Shown here: positions 7,637 to 15,458 of the stretch, piece after piece
Layout of the letters: each line of letters begins with the position of its first letter
Position numbering within the stretch: position 1 is the first letter of the stretch
Source: Casp-actino8 sp032118015
Lineage (GTDB): Bacteria; Actinomycetota; Acidimicrobiia; Acidimicrobiales; Ilumatobacteraceae
NCBI GenBank assembly: GCA_032118015.1
Contig: JAULYE010000063.1
Coordinates: 1-21,695, forward strand
Length of the DNA stretch: 21,695 nt
Reading direction: 5' to 3'
The notes under the pieces: model-generated
The model's input: only the letters and a program-made list of their open reading frames with translations
Database searches by the model: none
What the model was told of the DNA's origin: nothing
Translations under genes and position numbers: made by a program

Positions 7637-7641
7637 GAGGA
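7637..7641 (+). promoter_or_regulatory. Ribosome-binding site deciding the start of the SpoIID-SGNH gene
   Basis: GAGGA ends 6 nt before the ATG at 7648 and 3 nt before the ATG at 7645. The 7648 start is therefore preferred. The upstream in-frame start at 7594 lies inside the promoter and is unlikely. Confidence 0.6.
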
Positions 7642-7647
7642 ACAATG

Positions 7648-10600
7648 ATGCGCTGGAAAATTGGATCACGAATGGCGTCCCATCTGATCGCCGCAACAGC
7701 GATCTGTTCGGCGACCTTCGTGACCGGTCTGGGCGCCATCTCGGTCTCTGCCGCTCCGGGCAACCCGGCCAATGCAGTGGCTGTGGTCATCGAAGGGCAG
7801 GGGAACGGTCACGGTCGAGGTCTCAGCCAATACGGATCGCTCGGTTGGGCGACGTTGCACAACAAGGACTGGACGTGGATCCTCGATCATTACTACGGAG
7901 GAACCACCGCTGGCACTTCTCCAGCCGGACTGCGGATCACGGTTGCCCTCGGTGCACATGACGGTCGTCAGACGGCAGTTGTTGCTGCAAACTCTGATGC
8001 GACATGGGTGAGTGGCACTGCAGGCTCATTCGGTTCTCTCGTGGCTCGCGAAGTGTCGACCTCGGGAACTGTGGCGACGTACAAGGTGTGGGGAAACTCG
8101 GCGCGGATCTGCCCATCATCTTCGGATTCACTGTCGTCGTGGCGGTATTTGGGGGAAGTGAAGGCCAGCTTCAACACTCCAGGACCTCGCTTTGCCGTGT
8201 CAGGCGGAGACAACTCAGCAACACCCGTTGGCTCCCTGCTCGGTGTGTGTGATGCGTCTGGTGCCGTGCGGCACTATCGAGGCCAGATCTACGCAACGAA
8301 TCGTTCCGATGGAGCTGATCGAACGATCAATGACATCGACATCGAGTCGTACCTGCGCGGAGTCGTACCGCGTGAGTCGCCTGCGTCTTGGGCCGACCGC
8401 TCAGGCGGAGCGGGCATCAATGCTCTTCGTGCCCAATCCGTGGCCGCTCGCTCCTACGCCCTTGCGCAAGGAGGCAGCTACGCAGGGAAGCGTTATCCGC
8501 ACGCCAAGACATGTGACACCGATTCGTGTCAGGTGTACGGAGGTGCGGGATCGCGTACGAGTGCAACAGGGTCCGCCGTTGCACTCGAAGATGCGCGTAC
8601 AGATCGTGCAATTGCAGATACAGCAGGCACCATCCGCGTTCGAGCAACATCTCCACAACACCCGGTGTCGACTGAGTTCTCGTCTTCCAATGGCGACCGC
8701 ACCGCTGGCATCAATTTCGTCCCCGTGGACGATGACGGTGACAAGCAAGATTCGAATCCGTGGAGCCGATGGACGCGAGTTCTGTCGGCACCAGCCCTGG
8801 CAAGTCGGTACGGACTGTCCAAGATCACCAAGATCGAGATGGTCACCGATACCTCAGTGAGTCCAGGTTTGTACGGGGTGACACCCGCTTGGGCCGTCAG
8901 CGTGAAGATGTTCGACGGCACCAAGTCGGTGACGGTCAAGGCATCGGAATTGCGCAGTGCCTACGGTTTTCCTTCCTCGTCGATTCGTGCTCGTCTCGTC
9001 ACTCGGGACTTCGCGTCCAATGACGATTTCGTGTTCATCGGAGATTCGGTGGGCGCGAGTGTCGCCAGCAATGACGGAACCGGATTTCTGCCGACGCTTC
9101 TCGATGGAGTCTTCAATTCGGCCCGCTACGACTCTCAGGGCTATCGATGCACTGTGGGCAATTGCCCACCTGCGACATCGGATGGATTGACGGTCGCTAG
9201 GAACCTCAGTGGTTCTCCAGATGTTGCGATCGTCGAATTGGGCTACAACGACGGACAGTCCGGTCTCGGTGCCGAGATCGATCAGGTGATGCAAGCCTTG
9301 GTGGCCAAAGGAGTGCGGACAGTTGGCTGGGTGACGATGTCGGAGCGTCGAATCGTCAACGGTGTCCCGACGTTTGCTGCTGGAAACCGCGCGTTGCGCT
9401 CCGCAGCGACTCGTTGGCCGCAATTGCGCATTCTCAGTTGGGACGTTCACAGCAGCGGGAGTACCAACGACCGTTGGTTCAGCGACAACGTGCACTTGTC
9501 GCCGACAGGTCGGGCGCAATTCGCTTTGTGGCTGCGCGAACGAGCATTCGAATTGTCCAGCGGTCGAGCACCTTCGGCTGACCAGACGGTGCGCATTTCG
9601 TCCTTGCGTGATCTGCGTCTACCGATGGTGGGTAATTACGGGATTCCAACAGCTGATGTGGTTGCTGTCAGCTTCAACTTGACCGTTGTCAGCCCTGATG
9701 GGCCGGGCTACATGACCGTGTGGCCGTGTGCGAGCGAACAACCGCTGGCATCGACGATCAACTTCGCGACCAATCAGACGGTTGCGAACGCGGTCATCGC
9801 TCCGGTGAATCTCGCGGCTGATGCGTCGGGAACGGTGTGCATTGCGTCGACACAGTCGGCCCATGTCATCGTGGATGTGAACGGGTGGTTCTCCACCGCA
9901 TCAGGACTCTCGACCATCACGCCAGTTCGTGCAATGGACACGCGCAATGGAACCGGCGGGGTGCCGATTGCGAGAGTCGGACGTTCAGGAGGAACTGGAA
10001 CGCCTCTGGCCCTGAAGGTGACAGGCACCAATGGCATTCCATCGTCGGGAGTGTCAGCAGTCTCCATGAACCTGACTGTGACCAACACGTACGGTGATGT
10101 GGGAAGTGGCTTTGTGGCCGCCTACCCGTGTGGAACCGCTCCACCGCTTGCATCCAATGTCAATTTTGTCAACGGTCGTACTGTTGCCAACGGTGTCGTC
10201 GTTCCGGTGTCGCCCTTGGGAACCGTGTGCTTCCATGTCGATGGGGAAGCGGATCTCATCGTCGACATCAATGGATGGTTCGCCAATGGTTCGGGCTTCC
10301 GTCCGATTTCGCCCGTGCGTATGTTCGACACACGTGACGGATCCGGTGGAGTCGTTCGATCGCGCGTCGGGAATGCATCGGGAGGACCTGACGTCATCGA
10401 GATTCCGGTGGTCAGTCGATGGGGATTGCCTGGGCTTGGAATCGGTTCGGTATTCATCAACCTCACCGTGACCGATTCGCCCAACGATGGTCGCGGAGGA
10501 TACGTCACCGTGTATCCGTGCTCGGCCGAGCGACCGGTGGCTTCCCATCTCAACTTTGGTGGGAGACAGACAGTGGCCAATTCAGTCGTTGCCCAGGTCT

Positions 10601-10755
10601 CACCTCAAGGCACGATCTGTTTCTATGTGGATGGTTCGTCACACGTTCTTGCCGATCTTTCCGGTTGGGTGGCGACGGGTGCTGGTTTCAGTGCCATCTC
10701 GCCGCTGCGCATCGTGGACACGCGTGTGAGCCTCGGCCCAGTACCCGGTTCGTGA
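7648..10755 (+). CDS. Secreted SpoIID/LytB domain - SGNH hydrolase - triple-repeat protein
   Basis: 1035 residues from the chosen start. A signal peptide (basic MRWKIGSRMASH, hydrophobic core, likely cleavage after SVSA near residue 35) is followed by a SpoIID/LytB domain (about 45-455). That domain has GNGHGRGLSQYGSLGWA (52-68), IESYLRGVVPRESPASW (232-248, with the glutamate expected to be catalytic at E243) and LRAQSVAARSYAL (261-273). This family cleaves peptidoglycan glycan strands. Residues about 460-640 form an SGNH/GDSL-like hydrolase: FIGDSVGAS (Ser467), VELGYND and SDNVHLSPTG (D613, H616), suggesting an esterase. Three repeats of about 120-130 residues follow (649-766, 767-895, 896-1025). 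Each has an NLTV segment, a PC pair, TVAN-x-V, C-F/I and a D-V/I/L-x-G-W motif. There is no sortase signal or C-terminal membrane anchor. It probably acts in cell-wall remodelling; the esterase substrate is unknown. Confidence 0.85.
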   Translation: MRWKIGSRMASHLIAATAICSATFVTGLGAISVSAAPGNPANAVAVVIEGQGNGHGRGLSQYGSLGWATLHNKDWTWILDHYYGGTTAGTSPAGLRITVALGAHDGRQTAVVAANSDATWVSGTAGSFGSLVAREVSTSGTVATYKVWGNSARICPSSSDSLSSWRYLGEVKASFNTPGPRFAVSGGDNSATPVGSLLGVCDASGAVRHYRGQIYATNRSDGADRTINDIDIESYLRGVVPRESPASWADRSGGAGINALRAQSVAARSYALAQGGSYAGKRYPHAKTCDTDSCQVYGGAGSRTSATGSAVALEDARTDRAIADTAGTIRVRATSPQHPVSTEFSSSNGDRTAGINFVPVDDDGDKQDSNPWSRWTRVLSAPALASRYGLSKITKIEMVTDTSVSPGLYGVTPAWAVSVKMFDGTKSVTVKASELRSAYGFPSSSIRARLVTRDFASNDDFVFIGDSVGASVASNDGTGFLPTLLDGVFNSARYDSQGYRCTVGNCPPATSDGLTVARNLSGSPDVAIVELGYNDGQSGLGAEIDQVMQALVAKGVRTVGWVTMSERRIVNGVPTFAAGNRALRSAATRWPQLRILSWDVHSSGSTNDRWFSDNVHLSPTGRAQFALWLRERAFELSSGRAPSADQTVRISSLRDLRLPMVGNYGIPTADVVAVSFNLTVVSPDGPGYMTVWPCASEQPLASTINFATNQTVANAVIAPVNLAADASGTVCIASTQSAHVIVDVNGWFSTASGLSTITPVRAMDTRNGTGGVPIARVGRSGGTGTPLALKVTGTNGIPSSGVSAVSMNLTVTNTYGDVGSGFVAAYPCGTAPPLASNVNFVNGRTVANGVVVPVSPLGTVCFHVDGEADLIVDINGWFANGSGFRPISPVRMFDTRDGSGGVVRSRVGNASGGPDVIEIPVVSRWGLPGLGIGSVFINLTVTDSPNDGRGGYVTVYPCSAERPVASHLNFGGRQTVANSVVAQVSPQGTICFYVDGSSHVLADLSGWVATGAGFSAISPLRIVDTRVSLGPVPGS
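9649..10740 (+). repeat. Three degenerate protein-level repeats in the SpoIID-SGNH protein
   Basis: Three successive units of roughly 390 bp encode the pattern FNLTV/MNLTV/INLTV, then PC, SxxNF or SHLNF, QTVANAV/RTVANGV/QTVANSV, a Cys pair, HVIVDVNGWF/LIVDINGWF/VLADLSGWV, and finally S/TPxRxxDTR. The copies are diverged in DNA, so this is an old amplification. Similar repeats are common in secreted actinobacterial proteins and are probably beta-rich adhesion or wall-binding modules. Confidence 0.8.
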
Positions 10756-10773
10756 TATTCCAGTTCGTGATAT
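10748..10773 (+). repeat. Direct repeat across the stop codon of the SpoIID-SGNH gene
   Basis: GTTCGTGATAT occurs at 10748-10758 and 10763-10773, a 15-bp period. The first copy contains the stop TGA (10753-10755). Because the period is a multiple of three, the second copy gives a second in-frame TGA (10768-10770). Confidence 0.75.
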
Positions 10774-10824
10774 CCGTCTTGCACTGACAATCTTGTGAAT
10801 TCGGCTCAAGAGTGCTTCTCTGCC

Positions 10825-10830
10825 TAGCCT
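10825..10830 (+). promoter_or_regulatory. -10 element for a leaderless SDR transcript
   Basis: TAGCCT fits TANNNT and lies exactly 6 nt before the ATG at 10837, so transcription would start at the A of the start codon. No Shine-Dalgarno sequence precedes this ATG. Confidence 0.5.
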
Positions 10831-10836
10831 GCGGGT

Positions 10837-11613
10837 ATGGACATTTCAGGAGCAAGCGCAATCGTCACAGGTGGAGCCTCGGGTATCGGAGCGGCTACGG
10901 CCCGCATGCTCGCAGCCAAAGGTGCAAAGGTCGTCATCGCCGACCTTCAAGAGGACAAAGGCAACGCACTAGCCAAGGAAATCGGCGGGGCTTTCTGCAA
11001 AGTCGATGTCACCAAGACCGATGACATCATCAACGCGATCGAAATGGCGAAGTCGATGGGTCCGTTGCGAGTTCTCGTCAATTCGGCCGGTATCGGCTGG
11101 GCACAGCGCACGGTTGGCAAGGACGGCTCGTACGAATCGGCCGCCAACCTCGATGCCTACAAGAAGGTCATCGCCATCAACCTCGTTGGGACCTTCGACT
11201 GCATCCGTCTTGCGGCGACGGCGATGAGCACCACTGAGCCCCTTGAATATGGGGAGCGGGGCGCGATCGTCAACATTGCCTCGGTGGCTGCATTCGACGG
11301 ACAGATCGGTCAGGCTGCGTACTCGAGCTCGAAGGGTGGCGTCGTCGGAATGACGCTCCCGATCGCCCGTGACCTTGCAGCCGTTGGCGTTCGCGTCAAC
11401 ACCGTGGCTCCTGGGTTGATCAACACTCCGATTTACGGCGAGGGAGAAGGTAGCGAGGCGTTCAAGGACAAACTGCAGTCCGGAGTTCTCTTCCCGAACC
11501 GCCTTGGATTCTCCACCGAACTCGCGTCGATGGTCGTGGAGTGCGTGACGAACAGTTACATGAATGCCGAGACGATCAGAGTCGACGGCGGCATTCGCAT
11601 GCCTCCTAAGTGA
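10837..11613 (+). CDS. Short-chain dehydrogenase/reductase, 3-hydroxyacyl-CoA dehydrogenase (HSD10)-like
   Basis: 258 residues, a classical SDR. The NAD-binding TGGASGIG is at 11-18, and D36 after the second beta strand favours NAD over NADP. NSAG is at 82-85, and the catalytic set is S149, Y162 and K166 (YSSSK). The C-terminus (RVDGGIRMPPK), the SVAAFDGQIGQAAYSSSK region and the short TTEPLEYGERGAIVN loop resemble type 2 3-hydroxyacyl-CoA dehydrogenases (HSD17B10 family), which oxidise 3-hydroxyacyl-CoA in beta-oxidation or branched-chain amino acid breakdown. The family is certain; the substrate is inferred from similarity. It stands alone, with its own promoter and a strong hairpin after it. 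Confidence 0.9.
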   Translation: MDISGASAIVTGGASGIGAATARMLAAKGAKVVIADLQEDKGNALAKEIGGAFCKVDVTKTDDIINAIEMAKSMGPLRVLVNSAGIGWAQRTVGKDGSYESAANLDAYKKVIAINLVGTFDCIRLAATAMSTTEPLEYGERGAIVNIASVAAFDGQIGQAAYSSSKGGVVGMTLPIARDLAAVGVRVNTVAPGLINTPIYGEGEGSEAFKDKLQSGVLFPNRLGFSTELASMVVECVTNSYMNAETIRVDGGIRMPPK

Positions 11614-11643
11614 CATCTCGATTCACCTTCGCAGTGCTCTGAG

Positions 11644-11682
11644 TCGTGTGCTGTGATGTCTTGGTGGCGTCACAGCACACGA
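11644..11682. terminator. Strong stem-loop between convergent SDR and argJ genes (probable bidirectional terminator)
   Basis: CGTGTGCTGTGA (11645-11656) and TCACAGCACACG (11670-11681) pair perfectly. A further T-A pair outside makes a 13-bp stem with a 13-nt loop. No U-tract follows on either strand, so termination would have to be U-tract independent or the hairpin may instead protect 3' ends. An alternative 7-bp pairing (GATGTCT 11655-11661 with AGACATC 11682-11688) competes with it. Confidence 0.6.
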
Positions 11683-11686
11683 GACA

Positions 11687-12838
11687 TCATGTCGTGTAGT
11701 CGGCGTTGATGCGGATGTATCCATCAGTCAGGTCACAACCCCACACCGTGGCTTGGTGCTCTCCCGTCGCGAGACTCACATGGATGAGAACTTCGTCCCC
11801 GCGCATGTATGCACTGAGTCGAACGAGGTCCTTGTCGTCGACGGATCTCGGGTAGACCTCCAGATCACCGAATCGGATGGTCACGGATTCGGGATCGATA
11901 TCAGTGAACTGGCTGCATTTCCCGATAGCCATCGCCACGCGACCCCAGTTCGGATCGGCTCCATGAACGGCGGTCTTCACCAGAGGCGAATTGACGATTG
12001 ATTTGGCGACGGTCTTGGCTTGATTCGAGTCTCGAGCATTGTCGACCACGACCTGGATCAACGTCTCAGCGCCTTCTCCATCGCGGGCGACCTGCTTCGT
12101 CAGGGAAAGACAGACGTCCTCGAGGGCTGCTTCGAATCGAATCATGTCGACTGCTCCCGCAGATCCACTGGCGAGGACGATCGCAGTATCCGAAGTCGAT
12201 GTGTCGGTGTCGATCGAAACGCAGTTGAACGTCCGGTCGATGACCCGGCGCCACACAGCGTCGAGTTCGGGGCCACCGACATCGGCGTCAGTGAACACGA
12301 GAGTGATCAATGTCGCCATATCGGGTTCGATCATTCCGACTCCCTTGGCGACGCCGACGATGCGTGCGTCTCCGACGGTTGCTTCGGCCACCTTGTGCAC
12401 GGTGTCAGTGGTCATGATGCCGCGGGCGACGGTCGTTGCATCGGTGTCGCCGAGGCGGCTCGGAATACCAGCCATGCCCGTTCGGATCCGTTCCATTGGA
12501 TAGCGACGACCGATCACTCCCGTGGACGCAATCAGAACATCTCTCGTTTCGCAGCCGACTGCTGACGCAACCAACGAGACGATCTCCTCGGCATCGTGCA
12601 CCCCCTGAAGTCCATTGGCCACGTTTGCGTTCTTGGAGATCACGACAACCACCTGTGCAGAGAGATCAGCGACATGTCGTCTGCAAATTTCGACGCTTGG
12701 TCCTGCGAACCTGCTCTTGGTGAAGACGCCAGCTGCCGCAACGGGTCGATCTGCACCGACAATGACGAGATCATTGGTGCTGTCCTTGACGCCGATGTTG
12801 GTGACGTAACTGGCAAAACCTTGGGGAAGGGAGATCAT
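11687..12838 (-). CDS. argJ: Bifunctional glutamate N-acetyltransferase / amino-acid acetyltransferase (ornithine acetyltransferase)
   Basis: 383 residues, slightly shorter than the usual 390-410. It transfers acetyl from N-acetylornithine to glutamate in the cyclic arginine pathway, and in bifunctional forms also uses acetyl-CoA. The oxyanion-hole motif STGVIG is at 105-110. KGVGMIEPDMATLITLVFTDA contains the self-cleavage site, with T176 as the expected nucleophile and new N-terminus of the beta chain. GADPNWGRVAMAIG and the C-terminal YIRINADYTT are family hallmarks. It begins 6 nt after the dapD stop, so it is probably co-transcribed with dapD and lysS. No other arg gene is in the window, although argJ usually sits in an argCJB cluster in actinobacteria. 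Confidence 0.95.
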   Translation of the reverse strand: MISLPQGFASYVTNIGVKDSTNDLVIVGADRPVAAAGVFTKSRFAGPSVEICRRHVADLSAQVVVVISKNANVANGLQGVHDAEEIVSLVASAVGCETRDVLIASTGVIGRRYPMERIRTGMAGIPSRLGDTDATTVARGIMTTDTVHKVAEATVGDARIVGVAKGVGMIEPDMATLITLVFTDADVGGPELDAVWRRVIDRTFNCVSIDTDTSTSDTAIVLASGSAGAVDMIRFEAALEDVCLSLTKQVARDGEGAETLIQVVVDNARDSNQAKTVAKSIVNSPLVKTAVHGADPNWGRVAMAIGKCSQFTDIDPESVTIRFGDLEVYPRSVDDKDLVRLSAYMRGDEVLIHVSLATGEHQATVWGCDLTDGYIRINADYTT

Positions 12839-12844
12839 TGGAAC

Positions 12845-13771
12845 TCAGTTCTTGTGCAGCGCTGCATTCAGGCCGGCCCAACTTCCGGACCGTTGGACTG
12901 CCTCGACGGCCCCAGTCACGCTGTTGCGCCGAAAGAGAAGCCCGCTGGCCCCGGACAGTGCGGCACCTTTGACGATGGCGCCATCGGGAAGACTGACCCG
13001 AGTTCCTGCGGTGACGTAGAGGCCGGCTTCGACGATGCACTCGTCTCCGAGGCTGATGCCGATTCCGCTGTTGGCGCCGAGGAGACACCGCTCACCAATG
13101 CTGATGACTTCTTTGCCCCCACCCGAGAGGGTTCCCATGATCGAAGCACCACCGCCGATGTCGCTGCCGTCACCGACGACGACTCCAGCTGAGATGCGTC
13201 CCTCCACCATGGATGAACCAAGGGTGCCAGCATTGAAATTGCAGAAGCCTTCGTGCATCACTGTCGTACCCGGGGACAGGTGGGCTCCGAGACGAACGCG
13301 GTCGGCATCGGCAATCCGGACACCTGAGGGGATTACATAGTCGGTCATCCGCGGAAACTTGTCGACGCCATGAACCGTCAAGATGCGCCCACTCCGACGC
13401 TCTTCGAACCGGACCTTGTCGACTCGGTCAGGTAGTAGCGGTCCCAGATTGGTCCACGCGACGTTGGTGAGCAATCCGAAGGCCCCATCGAGGTTGACGG
13501 TGCGGGGGAGGGCCAGCCGGTGAGAAAGCAGATGGAGACGCGCGTACACATCGACTGCATCCTGGGGAGCGGAATCGGTGTCGATGACGATCGTCTCTGC
13601 TTCGACGCGAACGGCACGTAGCGCATGATGTTGTGTATCGGTCGATCCTGAGTGTGGTTCCGGGGTCGCACCCCAGCCGAGTTGATGGAACCAAGCGTCG
13701 AGAACCATGCCGTCGTCAGAAGAAGCATCATGAACTCGCGTGACGAATGCGTGACCCCAGGCTGCAGGCAT
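12845..13771 (-). CDS. dapD: 2,3,4,5-tetrahydropyridine-2,6-dicarboxylate N-succinyltransferase (actinobacterial type)
   Basis: 308 residues, comparable to the M. tuberculosis enzyme. It succinylates tetrahydrodipicolinate using succinyl-CoA, in the succinylase branch toward meso-diaminopimelate (peptidoglycan) and lysine. The N-terminal domain (1-150) precedes a left-handed beta-helix of hexapeptide repeats (about 155-275). GFCNFNAGTLGSSMVEGR (175-192) and SDIGGGASIMGTLSGGG (203-219) are near-invariant in this family, and E190 is the probable catalytic acid. CLLGANSGIGISLGDECIVEAG forms further coils. The start ATG 13771 has a clear AAGGAG site 7 nt upstream. It lies 48 bp after lysS and 6 bp before argJ, so probably the middle gene of the lysS-dapD-argJ group. 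This supplies lysine beside the enzyme that charges it. Confidence 0.96.
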   Translation of the reverse strand: MPAAWGHAFVTRVHDASSDDGMVLDAWFHQLGWGATPEPHSGSTDTQHHALRAVRVEAETIVIDTDSAPQDAVDVYARLHLLSHRLALPRTVNLDGAFGLLTNVAWTNLGPLLPDRVDKVRFEERRSGRILTVHGVDKFPRMTDYVIPSGVRIADADRVRLGAHLSPGTTVMHEGFCNFNAGTLGSSMVEGRISAGVVVGDGSDIGGGASIMGTLSGGGKEVISIGERCLLGANSGIGISLGDECIVEAGLYVTAGTRVSLPDGAIVKGAALSGASGLLFRRNSVTGAVEAVQRSGSWAGLNAALHKN

Positions 13772-13778
13772 CGTGGTT

Positions 13779-13784
13779 CTCCTT
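13779..13784 (-). promoter_or_regulatory. Shine-Dalgarno site of dapD
   Basis: On the minus strand AAGGAG sits 7 nt before the dapD ATG. It is the best ribosome-binding site in the window. It contrasts with genes at the head of transcription units here, which lack such sites, and so supports dapD being internal to a transcript starting at lysS. Confidence 0.7.
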
Positions 13785-13819
13785 CGATCGGGTGCAATCA
13801 GTTTGTCAGAGTCGCCCGG

Positions 13820-15364
13820 TCAGAAGGCTTCTGGGCGCAGAGTTGGAAAGAGAATGACTTCTTTGATCGACGTCACTCCGGATAGCAACATCGCAACTCT
13901 GTCCATGCCGATTCCGAGTCCGCCTGTCGGCGGGAGACCGAACTCGAGCGCGCGCAAGTAGTCCTCGTCGACCGACCCACGCTCCGCGTCACCGGCTTCC
14001 TTGGCGACCTGTTCTTGTTCGAAGCGGATGCGCTGTTCGACCGGATCGTTCAACTCGCTGTAACCATTTGCAAGTTCCCGAGCTCCCACGAACAGTTCGA
14101 AGCGCTCGGTGAGATGGGGATCGTGCCGATCAGCACGGGCAAGCGGCGAAATCTCGACTGGGTGGCCGGTCACGAATGTCGGCCTGATCAATGACGCCTC
14201 TGCAGTCGCCTCGAAGATCTCCTCGATGATCTTCCCCGAACCCCATCGCTGCTCGAAGCGGATTCCATGGTCCTCGGCGATTCGGCGCAAGGACTCGACT
14301 GGCTGCGATGGATGGACGTCTTTCCCGGTGTGCTCGGAAATGAGTTCGATCATGCTCGCTCGGCGCCACGGCTCGGCGAGATCGACCGTATGTGACGTGC
14401 CATGGGTATCGGCGATTTCGACGACTGTCGTGCCAATCGCATCGCGTGCGGCTTGGACGATGAGTTCCTCTGCCAAGGACATCACCTCGCTGTAGTCGGC
14501 GAAAGCCTGATACAGCTCCATCATCGTGAATTCCGGGTTGTGGCGAGTGCTGATTCCCTCGTTTCGAAACACCCGTCCGATTTCGTAGACGCGCTCGAGG
14601 CCTCCCACGATGAGTCGTTTCAGGTGCAACTCGAGAGCGATGCGCAGATACAGCTGCATGTCGAGCGAGTTGTGATGCGTGACGAACGGTCGGGCATGGG
14701 CGCCGCCGGCTTCGACGTGCAGAACCGGAGTCTCCACCTCGATGTATCCATGGTTCGTCAACGACTTACGGAAACTGGCGATGACTGCATGACGTACTTC
14801 GAATGCGCGTCGCGCTTCTTCGTTGACGATGAGATCGGTGTACCTCTGGCGGAAACGGGTATCGGTGTCCGTCAGACCCTTCCATTTGTTGGGAAGGGGT
14901 CGAATGGTTTTGGAGAGCAGCTCCAGCCGATCGACCTTGATCGACAGTTCACCCTTGCGGGTGGTCATCACAGTTCCGTGAGCACCGACCCAATCGCCGA
15001 GGTCGAAGTCTCCAGCTTGCTCGAAACCTTCATCACCGATGACGGCTTTGGAGATGAACAGTTGGATCTCGCCGGATCTGTCACGCAACGTGGCAAAGAT
15101 CAGCTTGCCCTGCTCGCGAATCAGCATCAGGCGACCGGCTACCGATGCCGCAGCATCGGTTTCCGAGCCAGCCTCGAGGTGCCCCCAGGTTCCACGGATG
15201 TCCTCGAGGGTGTGGGTGCGATCGAAGCGGTATGGATACGGATCGACTCCCTTTGCGCGCATGGAATCGAGAAGAGCGAGGCGGCGACCTTTTTCTGCCT
15301 CCAGACCACTCCCCGTGAGTTCGGGGATGTCTTCGGACTCGTCTGGCTGCTCGCTCACAATCAT
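13820..15364 (-). CDS. lysS: Lysyl-tRNA synthetase, class II
   Basis: 514 residues, the usual length. It attaches lysine to tRNA-Lys. An N-terminal OB-fold anticodon-binding domain (about 75-150, SVAGRLMLIREQGKLIFATL) precedes the class II catalytic core. That core has motif 1 near 200-225 (YIEVETPVLHVEAGGAHARP), motif 2 at 266-283 (FRNEGISTRHNPEFTMME) and motif 3 at 477-494 (containing GLGIGMDR). The frame stays open upstream to 15619, but those 85 residues are low-complexity, unlike the family, and overlap the divergent lpdA gene. ATG 15364 is therefore chosen. It is the first gene of a probable lysS-dapD-argJ operon and is divergent from lpdA across 94 bp. Confidence 0.96.
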   Translation of the reverse strand: MIVSEQPDESEDIPELTGSGLEAEKGRRLALLDSMRAKGVDPYPYRFDRTHTLEDIRGTWGHLEAGSETDAAASVAGRLMLIREQGKLIFATLRDRSGEIQLFISKAVIGDEGFEQAGDFDLGDWVGAHGTVMTTRKGELSIKVDRLELLSKTIRPLPNKWKGLTDTDTRFRQRYTDLIVNEEARRAFEVRHAVIASFRKSLTNHGYIEVETPVLHVEAGGAHARPFVTHHNSLDMQLYLRIALELHLKRLIVGGLERVYEIGRVFRNEGISTRHNPEFTMMELYQAFADYSEVMSLAEELIVQAARDAIGTTVVEIADTHGTSHTVDLAEPWRRASMIELISEHTGKDVHPSQPVESLRRIAEDHGIRFEQRWGSGKIIEEIFEATAEASLIRPTFVTGHPVEISPLARADRHDPHLTERFELFVGARELANGYSELNDPVEQRIRFEQEQVAKEAGDAERGSVDEDYLRALEFGLPPTGGLGIGMDRVAMLLSGVTSIKEVILFPTLRPEAF

Positions 15365-15446
15365 CAGACGGTATCGCTTGAAAAGGTTCGCCCCGGTATC
15401 TGCACGGTCACACGGTACTGTCCGAAAGGCAGGGCATGCAGACGGA

Positions 15447-15452
15447 TATCCT
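15447..15452 (+). promoter_or_regulatory. -10 element for a leaderless lpdA transcript
   Basis: TATCCT fits TANNNT and is followed by exactly 6 nt (GTCGAC) and the ATG at 15459. No Shine-Dalgarno sequence is present. The 94-bp lysS-lpdA gap must also carry the lysS promoter, for which no convincing hexamers were seen. Confidence 0.5.
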
Positions 15453-15458
15453 GTCGAC

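Noticed and set aside
10805..10835. CTCAAG before the SDR gene as a second sigma-28-like promoter
   Set aside because: No GNCGATA-like -10 follows at the right distance; TAGCCT 6 nt before the ATG explains the promoter better.
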